From Curtobacterium sp. MCLR17_036 (lineage in GTDB: Bacteria > Actinomycetota > Actinomycetes > Actinomycetales > Microbacteriaceae), in assembly GCF_003234445.2 (NCBI RefSeq), contig NZ_CP126269.1:930001-994000 (forward strand): 64,000 nt of DNA, read 5' to 3'. A program made the position numbers and the translations under genes. The notes below the pieces were generated by a model. The model worked only from the letters and a program-made list of their open reading frames with translations, did not search any database and was not told the DNA's origin. Positions 27,211-35,010 of the stretch are shown here, one piece after another. Positions within the stretch are counted from its first letter, which is position 1. The number at the start of each line of letters is the position of its first letter.

Positions 27211-27960
27211 TCAGCTGAACAGCTGCGGGAACGCGTGCGCCACCCAGGGGTAGCCGACGAACACCACGGCATCGAGCAGGCAGTGCGTGATGACGAGCGG
27301 CAGCAGTCGCCCCCACGTCGTGTAGATCCACCCGAACACGACCCCCATCACCGCGTTCCCGACGAACGCGCCGAAGCCCTGGTACAGGTGGTAGCTGCCC
27401 CGCAGCACCGCCGTCGACAGGATCACCTGCCACCGGCCCCACCCGAGGTCGCCGAGCCGGGCGTACAGGTACCCGATGACGATCACCTCCTCCTGCAGGC
27501 CGGACCGGACCGCGGAGAGCAGCAGGACGGGCACCGTCCACCAGTAGGAGTTGAGCGCCGCCGGGTCGACCGCCACCGTGATGCCGAGCGCACGCCCTGC
27601 GAAGTACAGGGCGAGGCCGGGGACGCCGATGCAGAGGGCGATGAGCGCCGGCCCACCGAGGTCCGGCTTCACGCGGAACCGGTCGATCCCGAGCCGGCCG
27701 AGGTGCGGGCGCGACGAGCTCCAGAGCAGGTAGCAGACGAGCGCCACCGGGGCCAGGTCCACCGCGATCCCGAGCAGCTGCCGCGCCAGGTCGACGTACT
27801 GCACCGTCGTCGACGAGGTGTTGAGGGCCGTCGACTGCTCGCCGAGCGGGGTCGGCTGCGACAGGTCGTCGATGATCTGCAGGATCGAGTACAACGCGCT
27901 GCCACCGAGTGAGAGCAGGAGCACGATCGTGATCTCGACCCACGTTCGCCGTCGGCTCAT
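27211..27960 (-). CDS. CPBP family intramembrane metalloprotease-like protein
   Basis: A 249-residue protein with about seven membrane segments, of the CPBP/CAAX-protease-like family (Abi). Family motif 1 appears as QEEVIVIGYLYARL: the two glutamates are kept, but the usual Arg of EExxxR is Ile. Motif 2 is the H in SYHLYQGFGAFVGNA and motif 3 the H in THCLLDAV. Actinobacterial members with EEVIV are common, so it may still be active. The ATG at 27960 has AGGAG 8 bases upstream. Substrate unknown; some relatives mature bacteriocins or proteins. Confidence 0.85.
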   Translation of the reverse strand: MSRRRTWVEITIVLLLSLGGSALYSILQIIDDLSQPTPLGEQSTALNTSSTTVQYVDLARQLLGIAVDLAPVALVCYLLWSSSRPHLGRLGIDRFRVKPDLGGPALIALCIGVPGLALYFAGRALGITVAVDPAALNSYWWTVPVLLLSAVRSGLQEEVIVIGYLYARLGDLGWGRWQVILSTAVLRGSYHLYQGFGAFVGNAVMGVVFGWIYTTWGRLLPLVITHCLLDAVVFVGYPWVAHAFPQLFS

Positions 27961-27992
27961 GCCCTGTACTCCTGTCGATTGCGAACTACCGG

Positions 27993-27998
27993 TAGACT
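27993..27998 (+). promoter_or_regulatory. -10 box of typA
   Basis: TAGACT about 84 bases before the typA start, giving a normal leader with AAGGA 8 bases before the ATG. Confidence 0.5.
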
Positions 27999-28081
27999 GG
28001 CGTGTCGGGCGTTCTGCCCACGGGTGCGGTGCTGTCAAGTCGCTGGCCCGACACTCACCCAGAAATCGAAGGATGTCCTGT

Positions 28082-30004
28082 ATGGCGCTCGCCACCCGGT
28101 CCGACCTGCGCAACGTCGCCATCGTGGCACACGTCGACCACGGCAAGACCACCCTCGTCGACGCGATGCTCACGCAGACGAACTCGTTCGACGCCCACTT
28201 CGAGGGCGAGGACCGGATGATGGACTCGAACGACCTCGAGCGCGAGAAGGGCATCACGATCCTCGCGAAGAACACCTCGGTGCTCTACAACGGGAAGCAC
28301 GCGACCGAGTTCGGCTCCGACGGTCCCATCACCATCAACGTGATCGACACCCCCGGCCACGCCGACTTCGGTGGCGAGGTCGAGCGCGGTCTGTCCATGG
28401 TCGACGGTGTCGTCCTGCTCGTCGACGCGTCCGAGGGCCCGCTGCCGCAGACCCGCTTCGTGCTCCGCAAGGCGCTCGCCGCGAAGCTCCCGGTGATCCT
28501 GCTCGTCAACAAGACGGACCGCCCCGACTCCCGCATCGACGAGGTCGTCTCCGAGTCGCAGGACCTGCTCCTCGGCCTGGCCTCGGACCTGTCGGACGAG
28601 GTCGACGACCTCGACCTCGACGCGATCCTCGACGTCCCTGTGGTCTACGCCTCGGGTCGCGCCGGTGCCGCGTCGCGCAACAAGCCGGCCGACGGCTCGC
28701 TGCCCGACAACGAGGACCTCGAGCCGCTGTTCGAGGCGATCCTGCAGCACGTCCCCGCGCCGAAGTACGACGACCAGCACCCGCTGCAGGCCCACGTCAC
28801 CAACCTCGACGCGTCGCCGTTCCTCGGCCGCCTCGCGCTGCTCCGCATCTTCCACGGCACGATGAAGAAGGGCCAGACGGTCGCGTGGGTCAAGCACGAC
28901 GGCACCGTCGCGAACGCCCGCATCACCGAGCTCCTCATCACCAAGGCGCTCGAGCGCTACCCGGCCGAGTCGGCAGGCCCCGGTGACATCGTCGCCGTCG
29001 CCGGCTTCGACACGATCACCATCGGCGAGACCCTGACCGACCCCGAGGACGTGCGCCCGCTGCCGACCATCACGGTCGACGACCCGGCGATCTCGATGAC
29101 GATCGGCACGAACACCAGCCCGCTCGTCGGCAAGGTCAAGGGCCACAAGCTGACCGCCCGCATGGTCAAGGAGCGCCTCGACCGCGAGCTCATCGGCAAC
29201 GTCTCGCTCAAGGTCCTCGACATCGGTCGTCCGGACGCCTGGGAGGTCCAGGGCCGTGGTGAGCTCGCGCTCGCCATCCTGGTCGAGCAGATGCGTCGCG
29301 AGGGCTTCGAGCTCACCGTCGGCAAGCCGCAGGTCGTCACGAAGCGTGACGAGAACGGCAAGCTGCAGGAGCCGTACGAGCACATGACGATCGACACGCC
29401 GGAGGAGTACCTCGGCGCGATCACGCAGCTCATGGCCGCCCGCAAGGGCCGCATGGAGAACATGACGAACCACGGCACCGGCTGGGTGCGCATGGAGTTC
29501 ATCGTCCCGTCGCGTGGCCTCATCGGCTTCCGCACCTCGTTCCTGACCGAGACCCGCGGCACCGGCATCGCGAACGCGATCTCGCACGGCTACGACGAGT
29601 GGGCCGGCCCGATCCAGACCCGCATCAACGGCTCGATCGTGTCCGACCGGTCGGGCGTCGTCACGCCGTTCGCCATCACGAACCTGCAGGAGCGGATGAC
29701 GTTCTTCGTCAACCCGACCGAAGAGGTCTACGAGGGCATGGTCATCGGCGAGAACTCGCGCGCCGACGACATGGACGTCAACATCACGAAGGAGAAGAAG
29801 CTCACGAACATGCGTTCGGCGAACGCCGACTCCTTCGAGTCGATGACGCCGTCGCGCCAGCTCTCCCTCGAGGAGTGCCTGGAGTTCGCGCGCGAGGACG
29901 AGTGCGTCGAGGTCACCCCCGACGCCGTCCGCATCCGCAAGGTCGAGCTCGACGCGCAGGCCCGCCAGCGCTCGTACGCCCGCCTGAAGCGCCAGGACGC
30001 GTAA
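28082..30004 (+). CDS. typA: Translational GTPase TypA/BipA
   Basis: A 640-residue ribosome-associated GTPase of the EF-G-like class that helps 50S assembly and stress adaptation. G1 is AHVDHGKTT, G2 is in EREKGITIL, G3 is DTPGHADFGGEVERG and G4 is NKTDRPD. The C-terminal region has the TypA-specific GRMENMTNHGTGWVRMEF and the loop VIGENSRADDMDVN. Length is slightly above the usual 610 because of small insertions. An ATG 9 bases upstream (28073) is possible, but the AAGGA spacing favours 28082. It opens the core block shared with mycobacteria. Confidence 0.97.
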   Translation: MALATRSDLRNVAIVAHVDHGKTTLVDAMLTQTNSFDAHFEGEDRMMDSNDLEREKGITILAKNTSVLYNGKHATEFGSDGPITINVIDTPGHADFGGEVERGLSMVDGVVLLVDASEGPLPQTRFVLRKALAAKLPVILLVNKTDRPDSRIDEVVSESQDLLLGLASDLSDEVDDLDLDAILDVPVVYASGRAGAASRNKPADGSLPDNEDLEPLFEAILQHVPAPKYDDQHPLQAHVTNLDASPFLGRLALLRIFHGTMKKGQTVAWVKHDGTVANARITELLITKALERYPAESAGPGDIVAVAGFDTITIGETLTDPEDVRPLPTITVDDPAISMTIGTNTSPLVGKVKGHKLTARMVKERLDRELIGNVSLKVLDIGRPDAWEVQGRGELALAILVEQMRREGFELTVGKPQVVTKRDENGKLQEPYEHMTIDTPEEYLGAITQLMAARKGRMENMTNHGTGWVRMEFIVPSRGLIGFRTSFLTETRGTGIANAISHGYDEWAGPIQTRINGSIVSDRSGVVTPFAITNLQERMTFFVNPTEEVYEGMVIGENSRADDMDVNITKEKKLTNMRSANADSFESMTPSRQLSLEECLEFAREDECVEVTPDAVRIRKVELDAQARQRSYARLKRQDA

Positions 30005-30048
30005 GCACCAGCACGAGCAACACACAGGAGGCCCGTCCTCCGTCCGAC

Positions 30049-30079
30049 GGTCCGGTCACCTGCAACAGGTGGCCGGGCC
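30049..30079 (+). terminator. Terminator after typA
   Basis: GGTCCGGTCACCTG and CAGGTGGCCGGGCC form a 14-bp RNA stem, with two G-U pairs, around CAA. Confidence 0.7.
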
Positions 30080-30090
30080 GTTCGCGGTTG

Positions 30091-30096
30091 TACCGT
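30091..30096 (+). promoter_or_regulatory. -10 box of the M20 amidohydrolase gene
   Basis: TACCGT, 7 bases before the GTG at 30104. It disfavours the in-frame GTG at 30095, which overlaps the hexamer. Confidence 0.55.
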
Positions 30097-30103
30097 GGTC
30101 AGC

Positions 30104-31297
30104 GTGACTCTCGACCTGCTCTCGATCTACCAGGACCTGCACGCCCACCCGGAGCTCGGCTTCCAGGAGCACCGCACCGCCGGTGTCATCACCGGGAAGC
30201 TCGCCGAGATCGGCGGGATCGAGGTGACGACGGGTGTCGGCGGCACCGGTGTCGTCGGCGTCGTGTCGAACGGCGAGGGCCCCGTGGTCTGGCTCCGCGC
30301 CGACATGGACGGCCTGCCGGTGCAGGAGCGCTCCGGACTGCCCTACGCGAGCGAGCACCACGGCACCGACGAGGAGGGCAAGGACGTCCCGACGATGCAC
30401 GCCTGCGGCCACGACATCCACGTCACGTGGCTGCTCGGCACGTTGGAGCGCCTGGTCGCGACCACGGCCGACTGGCGCGGCACGGTCGTCGCCGTCTTCC
30501 AGCCCGCGGAAGAAGTGATCTCCGGCGCCCGGGCGATGGTCGAGGACGGCCTGGCCGACCGGTTCCCGAAGCCCGACGTCGTGCTCGGTCAGCACTCCGC
30601 CCCGGCACCCGTCGGCATCGTCGCGGTCGGCACCGGACCCGTGATGGCCTCGAGCGACCGGCTCACCGTCACGTTCAACGGCCGGGGCGCGCACGGCTCG
30701 GCGCCGCAGGCGTCGCTCGACCCGATCGTCACCGCGGCCTCGGCCGTGGTGCGACTGCAGACCGTCGTCGCACGCGAGGTCTCGCCCAGCGACGCCGGCG
30801 TCGTCACCGTCGGCAGCTTCCACGCCGGCACCCGGGCGAACATCATCCCCGACCAGGCCGTCATCGAGATCTCGACGCGTGCCCGCAACGAGGAGACCCG
30901 TGCGCGCATCATCGCCTCGATCGAGCGGATCGTGCGGGCCGAGAGCACCGCGGGTGGCCTGCCCGAGCCGACGATCACCCGCGCGCCGGGCGCCGAGGTG
31001 ACGGTGAACGATGCCGAGGCCGCCGCCCGGGTGCTCGACGCGGTCCGCGCCGTGGTGCCCGGAGCCCGCGACCTGGAGATCGGGCTCGCCATGGCGTCGG
31101 AGGACGTCGGCCAGCTCGCCACCGCTGCCGGAGCGCCGCTCGTGTACTGGTTCACGGGCATCACCGACCCGGAGCTCTTCCGCCGCGGCGCGGACATCCC
31201 GAGCAACCACTCGCCGTTCTACGCCCCGCAGGCCGAGACCGCGATCCCCGTCGGGGTCGACGCCCTCGTGGCTGCCACCCGCGCGTACGTCGGGTAG
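30104..31297 (+). CDS. M20 family amidohydrolase
   Basis: A 397-residue zinc amidohydrolase of the M20D group (aminoacylase, hippurate and IAA-amino acid hydrolases). Metal and catalytic residues are visible in LRADMDGLPVQE, HACGHDIHV (C-G-H-D with metal Cys/His) and FQPAEEVISGA. The dimerisation lid lies at about residues 180-290 (GRGAHGSAPQ). It cleaves N-acyl amino acids or similar amides; plant-associated relatives release IAA conjugates, but no evidence here decides. It is a single gene followed by a repeat-filled gap. Confidence 0.92.
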   Translation: MTLDLLSIYQDLHAHPELGFQEHRTAGVITGKLAEIGGIEVTTGVGGTGVVGVVSNGEGPVVWLRADMDGLPVQERSGLPYASEHHGTDEEGKDVPTMHACGHDIHVTWLLGTLERLVATTADWRGTVVAVFQPAEEVISGARAMVEDGLADRFPKPDVVLGQHSAPAPVGIVAVGTGPVMASSDRLTVTFNGRGAHGSAPQASLDPIVTAASAVVRLQTVVAREVSPSDAGVVTVGSFHAGTRANIIPDQAVIEISTRARNEETRARIIASIERIVRAESTAGGLPEPTITRAPGAEVTVNDAEAAARVLDAVRAVVPGARDLEIGLAMASEDVGQLATAAGAPLVYWFTGITDPELFRRGADIPSNHSPFYAPQAETAIPVGVDALVAATRAYVG

Positions 31298-31409
31298 CGC
31301 TCGGCGCCCTCGTCCGTGCCGGGGCTGCGCTGCGCGCGTGGTCCGCTCGTGCTCCGTCCCGTCTCGTCGGACGCGGTGCGTGCGCGTTCCGTCCCATCGC
31401 ACGCAGCAT

Positions 31410-31536
31410 GGGAAGCAGATCCGCGCGTAGGGGGCCAGACCAACCGCCCTCCCACGCGCGGTTCTGCTTGCCACGCGCGGTTCTGCTTCCTACGCGCGGA
31501 TCTGCTTCCCACGCGCGGTTCTGCTCCCCACGCGCG
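31410..31536. repeat. 19-bp tandem repeat with an inverted 22-bp copy
   Basis: About 4.5 units of 19 bp, of the type CCCACGCGCGGTTCTGCTT, run from 31451 to 31536. A perfect 22-bp inverted copy of unit 3 lies upstream at 31410-31431, pairing with 31489-31510. The element fills most of the gap between the amidohydrolase and the lipoprotein. Nothing else is seen in 31298-31409 or 31537-31640. Confidence 0.85.
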
Positions 31537-31644
31537 GAACGGCCACCCGTGCGCGGGAGGGCTGACCACGCGAGCGGGCGGAACCGGCCACAGCGCGGCA
31601 GGACGTTCCCAGGGGACTCACGCCGGGCCTCCCGGATGCTCCGT

Positions 31645-31650
31645 TACGGT
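31645..31650 (+). promoter_or_regulatory. -10 box of the lipoprotein gene
   Basis: TACGGT, 6 bases before the ATG at 31657. Confidence 0.55.
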
Positions 31651-31656
31651 CGCGAC

Positions 31657-32208
31657 ATGCGTTCTCTCCGTACCCCGCTGATCGCCGCCGTCGCTGCCGG
31701 CATCGCCCTGGCCGGACTCACCGGGTGCTCGTCCGAGGCCGTACGCCAGGCCACCGACCTCGGTTCCTCGGTCGCGTCCGACGTGGCCGAGGGCGTGCGG
31801 GGCATCGACGGGGCCGCCATCCAGGACGGCATGTCCCAGGTGGCGGGCGGCATCGACGGTGCGCTCGACACTGCGCTCAAGGGTGCGGACGTGACCTCGG
31901 ACGGCAAGGTGCCGGACGGGTTCCCGTCGGCCGGGGTGCCGCTCGTCGACGGCACCGTCCTCGGCGGGGGAGCGGGGCCGAACGGCTCCGGCTGGGTCGT
32001 GCAGGTCCGCGCCGCGTCCGTCGACGACTTCACCGCCGCGGTGCAGCAGCTGGCCGACGCCGGGTTCACCGAGTCCGCGAAGCGAGCGGACTCGTCGAGT
32101 GCGTTCGGCATGTTCCGCAGCGACGGGTACCGCGTCGTGCTCACGTTCTCGGACAGCGGGGACGGCGGCGCGGGAGCGACCGCGACGTACATCGTCACAC
32201 CCCGGTAG
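31657..32208 (+). CDS. Putative lipoprotein, function unknown
   Basis: A 183-residue secreted lipoprotein: start MRSLR, hydrophobic run, lipobox LTGC (Cys 24). The mature part has a helical stretch (about 28-75) and a C-terminal alpha/beta part with WVVQVRAASVDDFTAAVQQL and YRVVLTFSDSGDG. I do not recognise the family. It stands where a lipoprotein gene (lpqW) follows typA in mycobacteria, but it is far too short to be LpqW. It is 18 bases upstream of mshB, whose promoter overlaps that gap. Confidence 0.75.
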   Translation: MRSLRTPLIAAVAAGIALAGLTGCSSEAVRQATDLGSSVASDVAEGVRGIDGAAIQDGMSQVAGGIDGALDTALKGADVTSDGKVPDGFPSAGVPLVDGTVLGGGAGPNGSGWVVQVRAASVDDFTAAVQQLADAGFTESAKRADSSSAFGMFRSDGYRVVLTFSDSGDGGAGATATYIVTPR

Positions 32209-32213
32209 TCCCG

Positions 32214-32219
32214 TACCCT
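32214..32219 (+). promoter_or_regulatory. -10 box of mshB
   Basis: TACCCT, 7 bases before the ATG at 32227. It begins 5 bases after the lipoprotein stop. Confidence 0.55.
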
Positions 32220-32226
32220 GGGTGCG

Positions 32227-33411
32227 ATGTCGAAGGCCCCCGTCACCCGTCCCGAGCACGTCCTCTTCGTGCACGCCCACCCCGACGACGAGACGCTCGC
32301 GTCCGGTGGGACGATCGCCACGCTGCTCGAGCGCGGCGCACGCGTGACCGTCCTCACCGCGACCCGGGGGGAACGCGGCGAGATGCTCACGGCGCAGCTC
32401 GCACCGCTCGCCGGCGACGGCCCACGGGTCGCCCGGCACCGGGAGACCGAGATCGCCGCGGCACTCGCCGCCCTCGGCGGGCCGTCCCACCTGTGGCTCG
32501 GCGGACCGGGTGCACGCCCGACCGACCTGCCGGAGCGCCGCTACGTCGACTCCGGCATGCAGTGGGGTCCGGACGGCCGGGCCACCGCGGCGGAGGACGC
32601 CCCGGCCGACTCGCTCACCGCGGCCGATCTCGGCGAGGTCGTCGACGACGTCCGCGCGGCGATCCGCTCCACCGGGGCCGACGCCGTCGTGAGCTATGCC
32701 GACGACGGCGGGTACGGCCACCCGGACCACGTCCGGGTGCACCACGCCGCGCGGCACGCCGCCCGGGCCGAGGAGGTCCCGTTCTCGATGATCGTCGACC
32801 CGGACGGCGGCGACGCCGACCTGACCGTCGACGTCCTGCCGGTCCGTGCGAAGGTCCGCGCCGCCGTCGAGCAGTACCGCTCGCAGGTCACGGTCGACCC
32901 CGAGGACCGCGCCGACCCCGGCAACCTGTCGTGGGTGATGCCGCACGGCGTCCGGCAGCACGCGCCCGCGGTCGAGGCGTACCGCTACGACGCCGACCCG
33001 GAGCCGGCCGCCCCGCAGACCTACGCCGAGATGACCGGCCAGGGCAAGGCGACGGCCGTCGTCGTCGCGTTCGTGCTCGGCGCCGTCACGGGCGGCCTCG
33101 GCACGGTGACGCACCAGCAGACGGTGGGGTCGTTCCCGATCGGCATGGTGCTCACCACCCTGATCGTCGTCGGCCTGACCGTCGGCGTCCGGCTCGTGTA
33201 CCGGTCCCGCGCCATGGTCGCGGCCATCGGCATCGGGGTCATCGTCGCGACCCAGGTGCTGGTGTCCGTCGGCGGCCAGAGCTCGCCCCTCGTGCTCGCG
33301 AACGCCGCCGGGTACGTCTGGACGTTCGCCCCGGCCGTCATCGCCGCGCTCGTGCTGGCCTGGCCGGACCTGTCCGGGCTGCGGTCACGGACGACCAGCG
33401 CCGCCGAGTAG
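32227..33411 (+). CDS. mshB: MshB-type PIG-L deacetylase with fused C-terminal membrane domain
   Basis: A 394-residue protein. Residues 1-255 are a PIG-L zinc deacetylase of the mycothiol pathway type, which removes the acetyl group from GlcNAc-inositol. The metal motif is HAHPDDE (16-22), and the second histidine set is in DDGGYGHPDHVRVH. RYVDSGMQWG matches the MshB substrate loop. Residues about 275-385 form four membrane helices. In other actinobacteria a separate small membrane protein often follows mshB; here the two seem fused. Mca-type activity is an alternative, but position after typA and before fdxA supports mshB. Confidence 0.82.
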   Translation: MSKAPVTRPEHVLFVHAHPDDETLASGGTIATLLERGARVTVLTATRGERGEMLTAQLAPLAGDGPRVARHRETEIAAALAALGGPSHLWLGGPGARPTDLPERRYVDSGMQWGPDGRATAAEDAPADSLTAADLGEVVDDVRAAIRSTGADAVVSYADDGGYGHPDHVRVHHAARHAARAEEVPFSMIVDPDGGDADLTVDVLPVRAKVRAAVEQYRSQVTVDPEDRADPGNLSWVMPHGVRQHAPAVEAYRYDADPEPAAPQTYAEMTGQGKATAVVVAFVLGAVTGGLGTVTHQQTVGSFPIGMVLTTLIVVGLTVGVRLVYRSRAMVAAIGIGVIVATQVLVSVGGQSSPLVLANAAGYVWTFAPAVIAALVLAWPDLSGLRSRTTSAAE

Positions 33412-33414
33412 ACT
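33409..33414 (+). promoter_or_regulatory. -10 box of fdxA, overlapping the mshB stop
   Basis: TAGACT; its first three bases are the mshB stop codon. It leaves a leader of about 26 bases with GAAGGGAG as ribosome-binding site. Confidence 0.5.
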
Positions 33415-33446
33415 CGGACCCGCTCGTCGAAGGGAGCACCCGAACC

Positions 33447-33764
33447 GTGACCTACGTGATCGCCCAGCCCTGTGTCGACGTCAAGGACCGCGCCTGCATC
33501 GACGAATGCCCCGTCGACTGCATCTACGAGGGCGACCGGTCGCTCTACATCCACCCCGACGAGTGCGTCGACTGCGGTGCGTGCGAGCCGGTGTGCCCCG
33601 TCGAGGCCATCTACTACGAGGACGACCTGCCCGACGAGTGGGCGGACTACTACAAGGCGAACGTCGAGTTCTTCCAGGAGATCGGTTCTCCCGGCGGCGC
33701 CGCGAAGGTCGGTGTGATCCACAAGGACCACCCGGTCGTCATGGCCCAGCCCCCGCGCGCCTGA
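33447..33764 (+). CDS. fdxA: 7Fe ferredoxin
   Basis: A 105-residue ferredoxin with one 3Fe-4S and one 4Fe-4S cluster. Cysteines at 9, 17, 21, 25, 40, 43, 46 and 50 follow the FdxA pattern, including CIDECPVDC and CVDCGACEPVCP. The C-terminal extension (DEWADYYKANVEFF) is that of the mycobacterial FdxC type. Starts with GTG. It is an electron carrier for unknown redox partners. The 14-base gap to dapC suggests co-transcription, a linkage widespread in actinobacteria. Confidence 0.96.
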   Translation: MTYVIAQPCVDVKDRACIDECPVDCIYEGDRSLYIHPDECVDCGACEPVCPVEAIYYEDDLPDEWADYYKANVEFFQEIGSPGGAAKVGVIHKDHPVVMAQPPRA

Positions 33765-33778
33765 GCGGGACCGGCCAC

Positions 33779-34897
33779 GTGGCGCTCGACCTCCCCGACT
33801 TCCCCTGGGACCAGCTCGTCCCGTTCAAGCAGCGCGCCGCAGCGTACGAGGGCGGCATCGTCGACCTCAGCGTCGGCTCGCCCGTCGACCCGACCCCCGA
33901 GGTCGTCCGCACCGCGCTGTCCGCGGCCACCGACGCGCACGCGTACCCGCAGGTCGCGGGCACCCCGGCACTGCGCCAGGCCATCGCCGACTGGTACGGC
34001 CGCCGACACGGCGTCGAGCTGACCGAGGCGCACACCCTGCCGACGATCGGCTCGAAGGAGTTCATCGCCGGCCTCGCCCTGTGGCTCGGTGTCGGACGGG
34101 GCGACACGGTCGTGTTCCCCGCCGCGGCCTACCCGACCTACGAGCTCGGCGCGGCCCTGGTCGGCGCGGACGCGTTGGCCTCCGACGACCCGGCCTCCTG
34201 GCCGGAGACGACGAAGCTCGTCTGGCTGAACTCCCCGGGCAACCCCGACGGTCGCGTGCTCACGATCGACGCCCTGCGGGCCGCGGTGACCCGTGCGCGC
34301 GAGCTCGGCGCCGTCATCGTCGGCGACGAGTGCTACGCCGAACTCGGGTGGGACGACGAGTACGCCACGACGCCCACCCCCACGATCCTCGACCCGCGGG
34401 TCGTCGGTGACTCGCTCGACGGCGTGCTCAGCGTCTACTCGCTCTCGAAGCAGTCGAACCTCGCCGGCTACCGTGCGGCCTTCGTCGCGGGTGACGCAGC
34501 GATCCTCGCCGACGTCCTCACCGTGCGGAAGCACGCGGGACTCATGCCGCCGCTGCCCGTGCAGCAGGCGATGGTCGTCACGCTGCAGGACGAGACGCAC
34601 GTGCAGCAGCAGAAGGCCCGGTACCGCGCACGGCGGAACATGCTCCGACGGGCACTCGAGGACGCCGGCTTCCGCATCGACCACAGCGAGGCGGGCCTCT
34701 ACCTATGGGCGACCCGTGGCGAGCCCGCACTCGACACCGTCTCCTGGCTGGCCGACCACGGCATCCTCGTCGCCCCGGGCACGTTCTACGGCGTGGCCGG
34801 GGGCGAGCACGTCCGCGTGGCGCTCACCGCGACCGACGAGCGCATCGCCGCCGCGGCGCAGCGCCTGGCCAGCAGCCGCCGACTCGGCGCGGCGTAG
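33779..34897 (+). CDS. dapC: Succinyldiaminopimelate aminotransferase
   Basis: A 372-residue class I PLP aminotransferase. The PLP lysine is K224 in SLSKQSNLAGYR, with NSPGNPDGR and GDECYAEL as further cofactor contacts. The gene follows fdxA, the hallmark location of actinobacterial dapC, and dapD and dapE are 2.5 kb away, so the succinylase branch of lysine/diaminopimelate synthesis is encoded here. It would convert N-succinyl-2-amino-6-ketopimelate to N-succinyl-diaminopimelate. The GTG start gives the family N-terminus DLPDFPWD. Confidence 0.93.
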   Translation: MALDLPDFPWDQLVPFKQRAAAYEGGIVDLSVGSPVDPTPEVVRTALSAATDAHAYPQVAGTPALRQAIADWYGRRHGVELTEAHTLPTIGSKEFIAGLALWLGVGRGDTVVFPAAAYPTYELGAALVGADALASDDPASWPETTKLVWLNSPGNPDGRVLTIDALRAAVTRARELGAVIVGDECYAELGWDDEYATTPTPTILDPRVVGDSLDGVLSVYSLSKQSNLAGYRAAFVAGDAAILADVLTVRKHAGLMPPLPVQQAMVVTLQDETHVQQQKARYRARRNMLRRALEDAGFRIDHSEAGLYLWATRGEPALDTVSWLADHGILVAPGTFYGVAGGEHVRVALTATDERIAAAAQRLASSRRLGAA

Positions 34898-34998
34898 CAC
34901 GGCGGGCGTCCGAGGCACCCGTCACGAGCCGGAACGCAACCGGTGGTGCCCACCAAGTCGTGACCTCGGATGTGTACACGAGCGACAGACGCCGCGAT

Positions 34999-35004
34999 TA
35001 GGCT
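34999..35004 (+). promoter_or_regulatory. -10 box of gltA
   Basis: TAGGCT, 6 bases before the GTG at 35011. Confidence 0.6.
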
Positions 35005-35010
35005 GTCCTC

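Noticed and set aside
33779..34897. Generic class I aminotransferase such as AlaT
   Set aside because: The location right after fdxA and near dapD/dapE favours the succinyl-diaminopimelate aminotransferase, although substrate is not proven by sequence.
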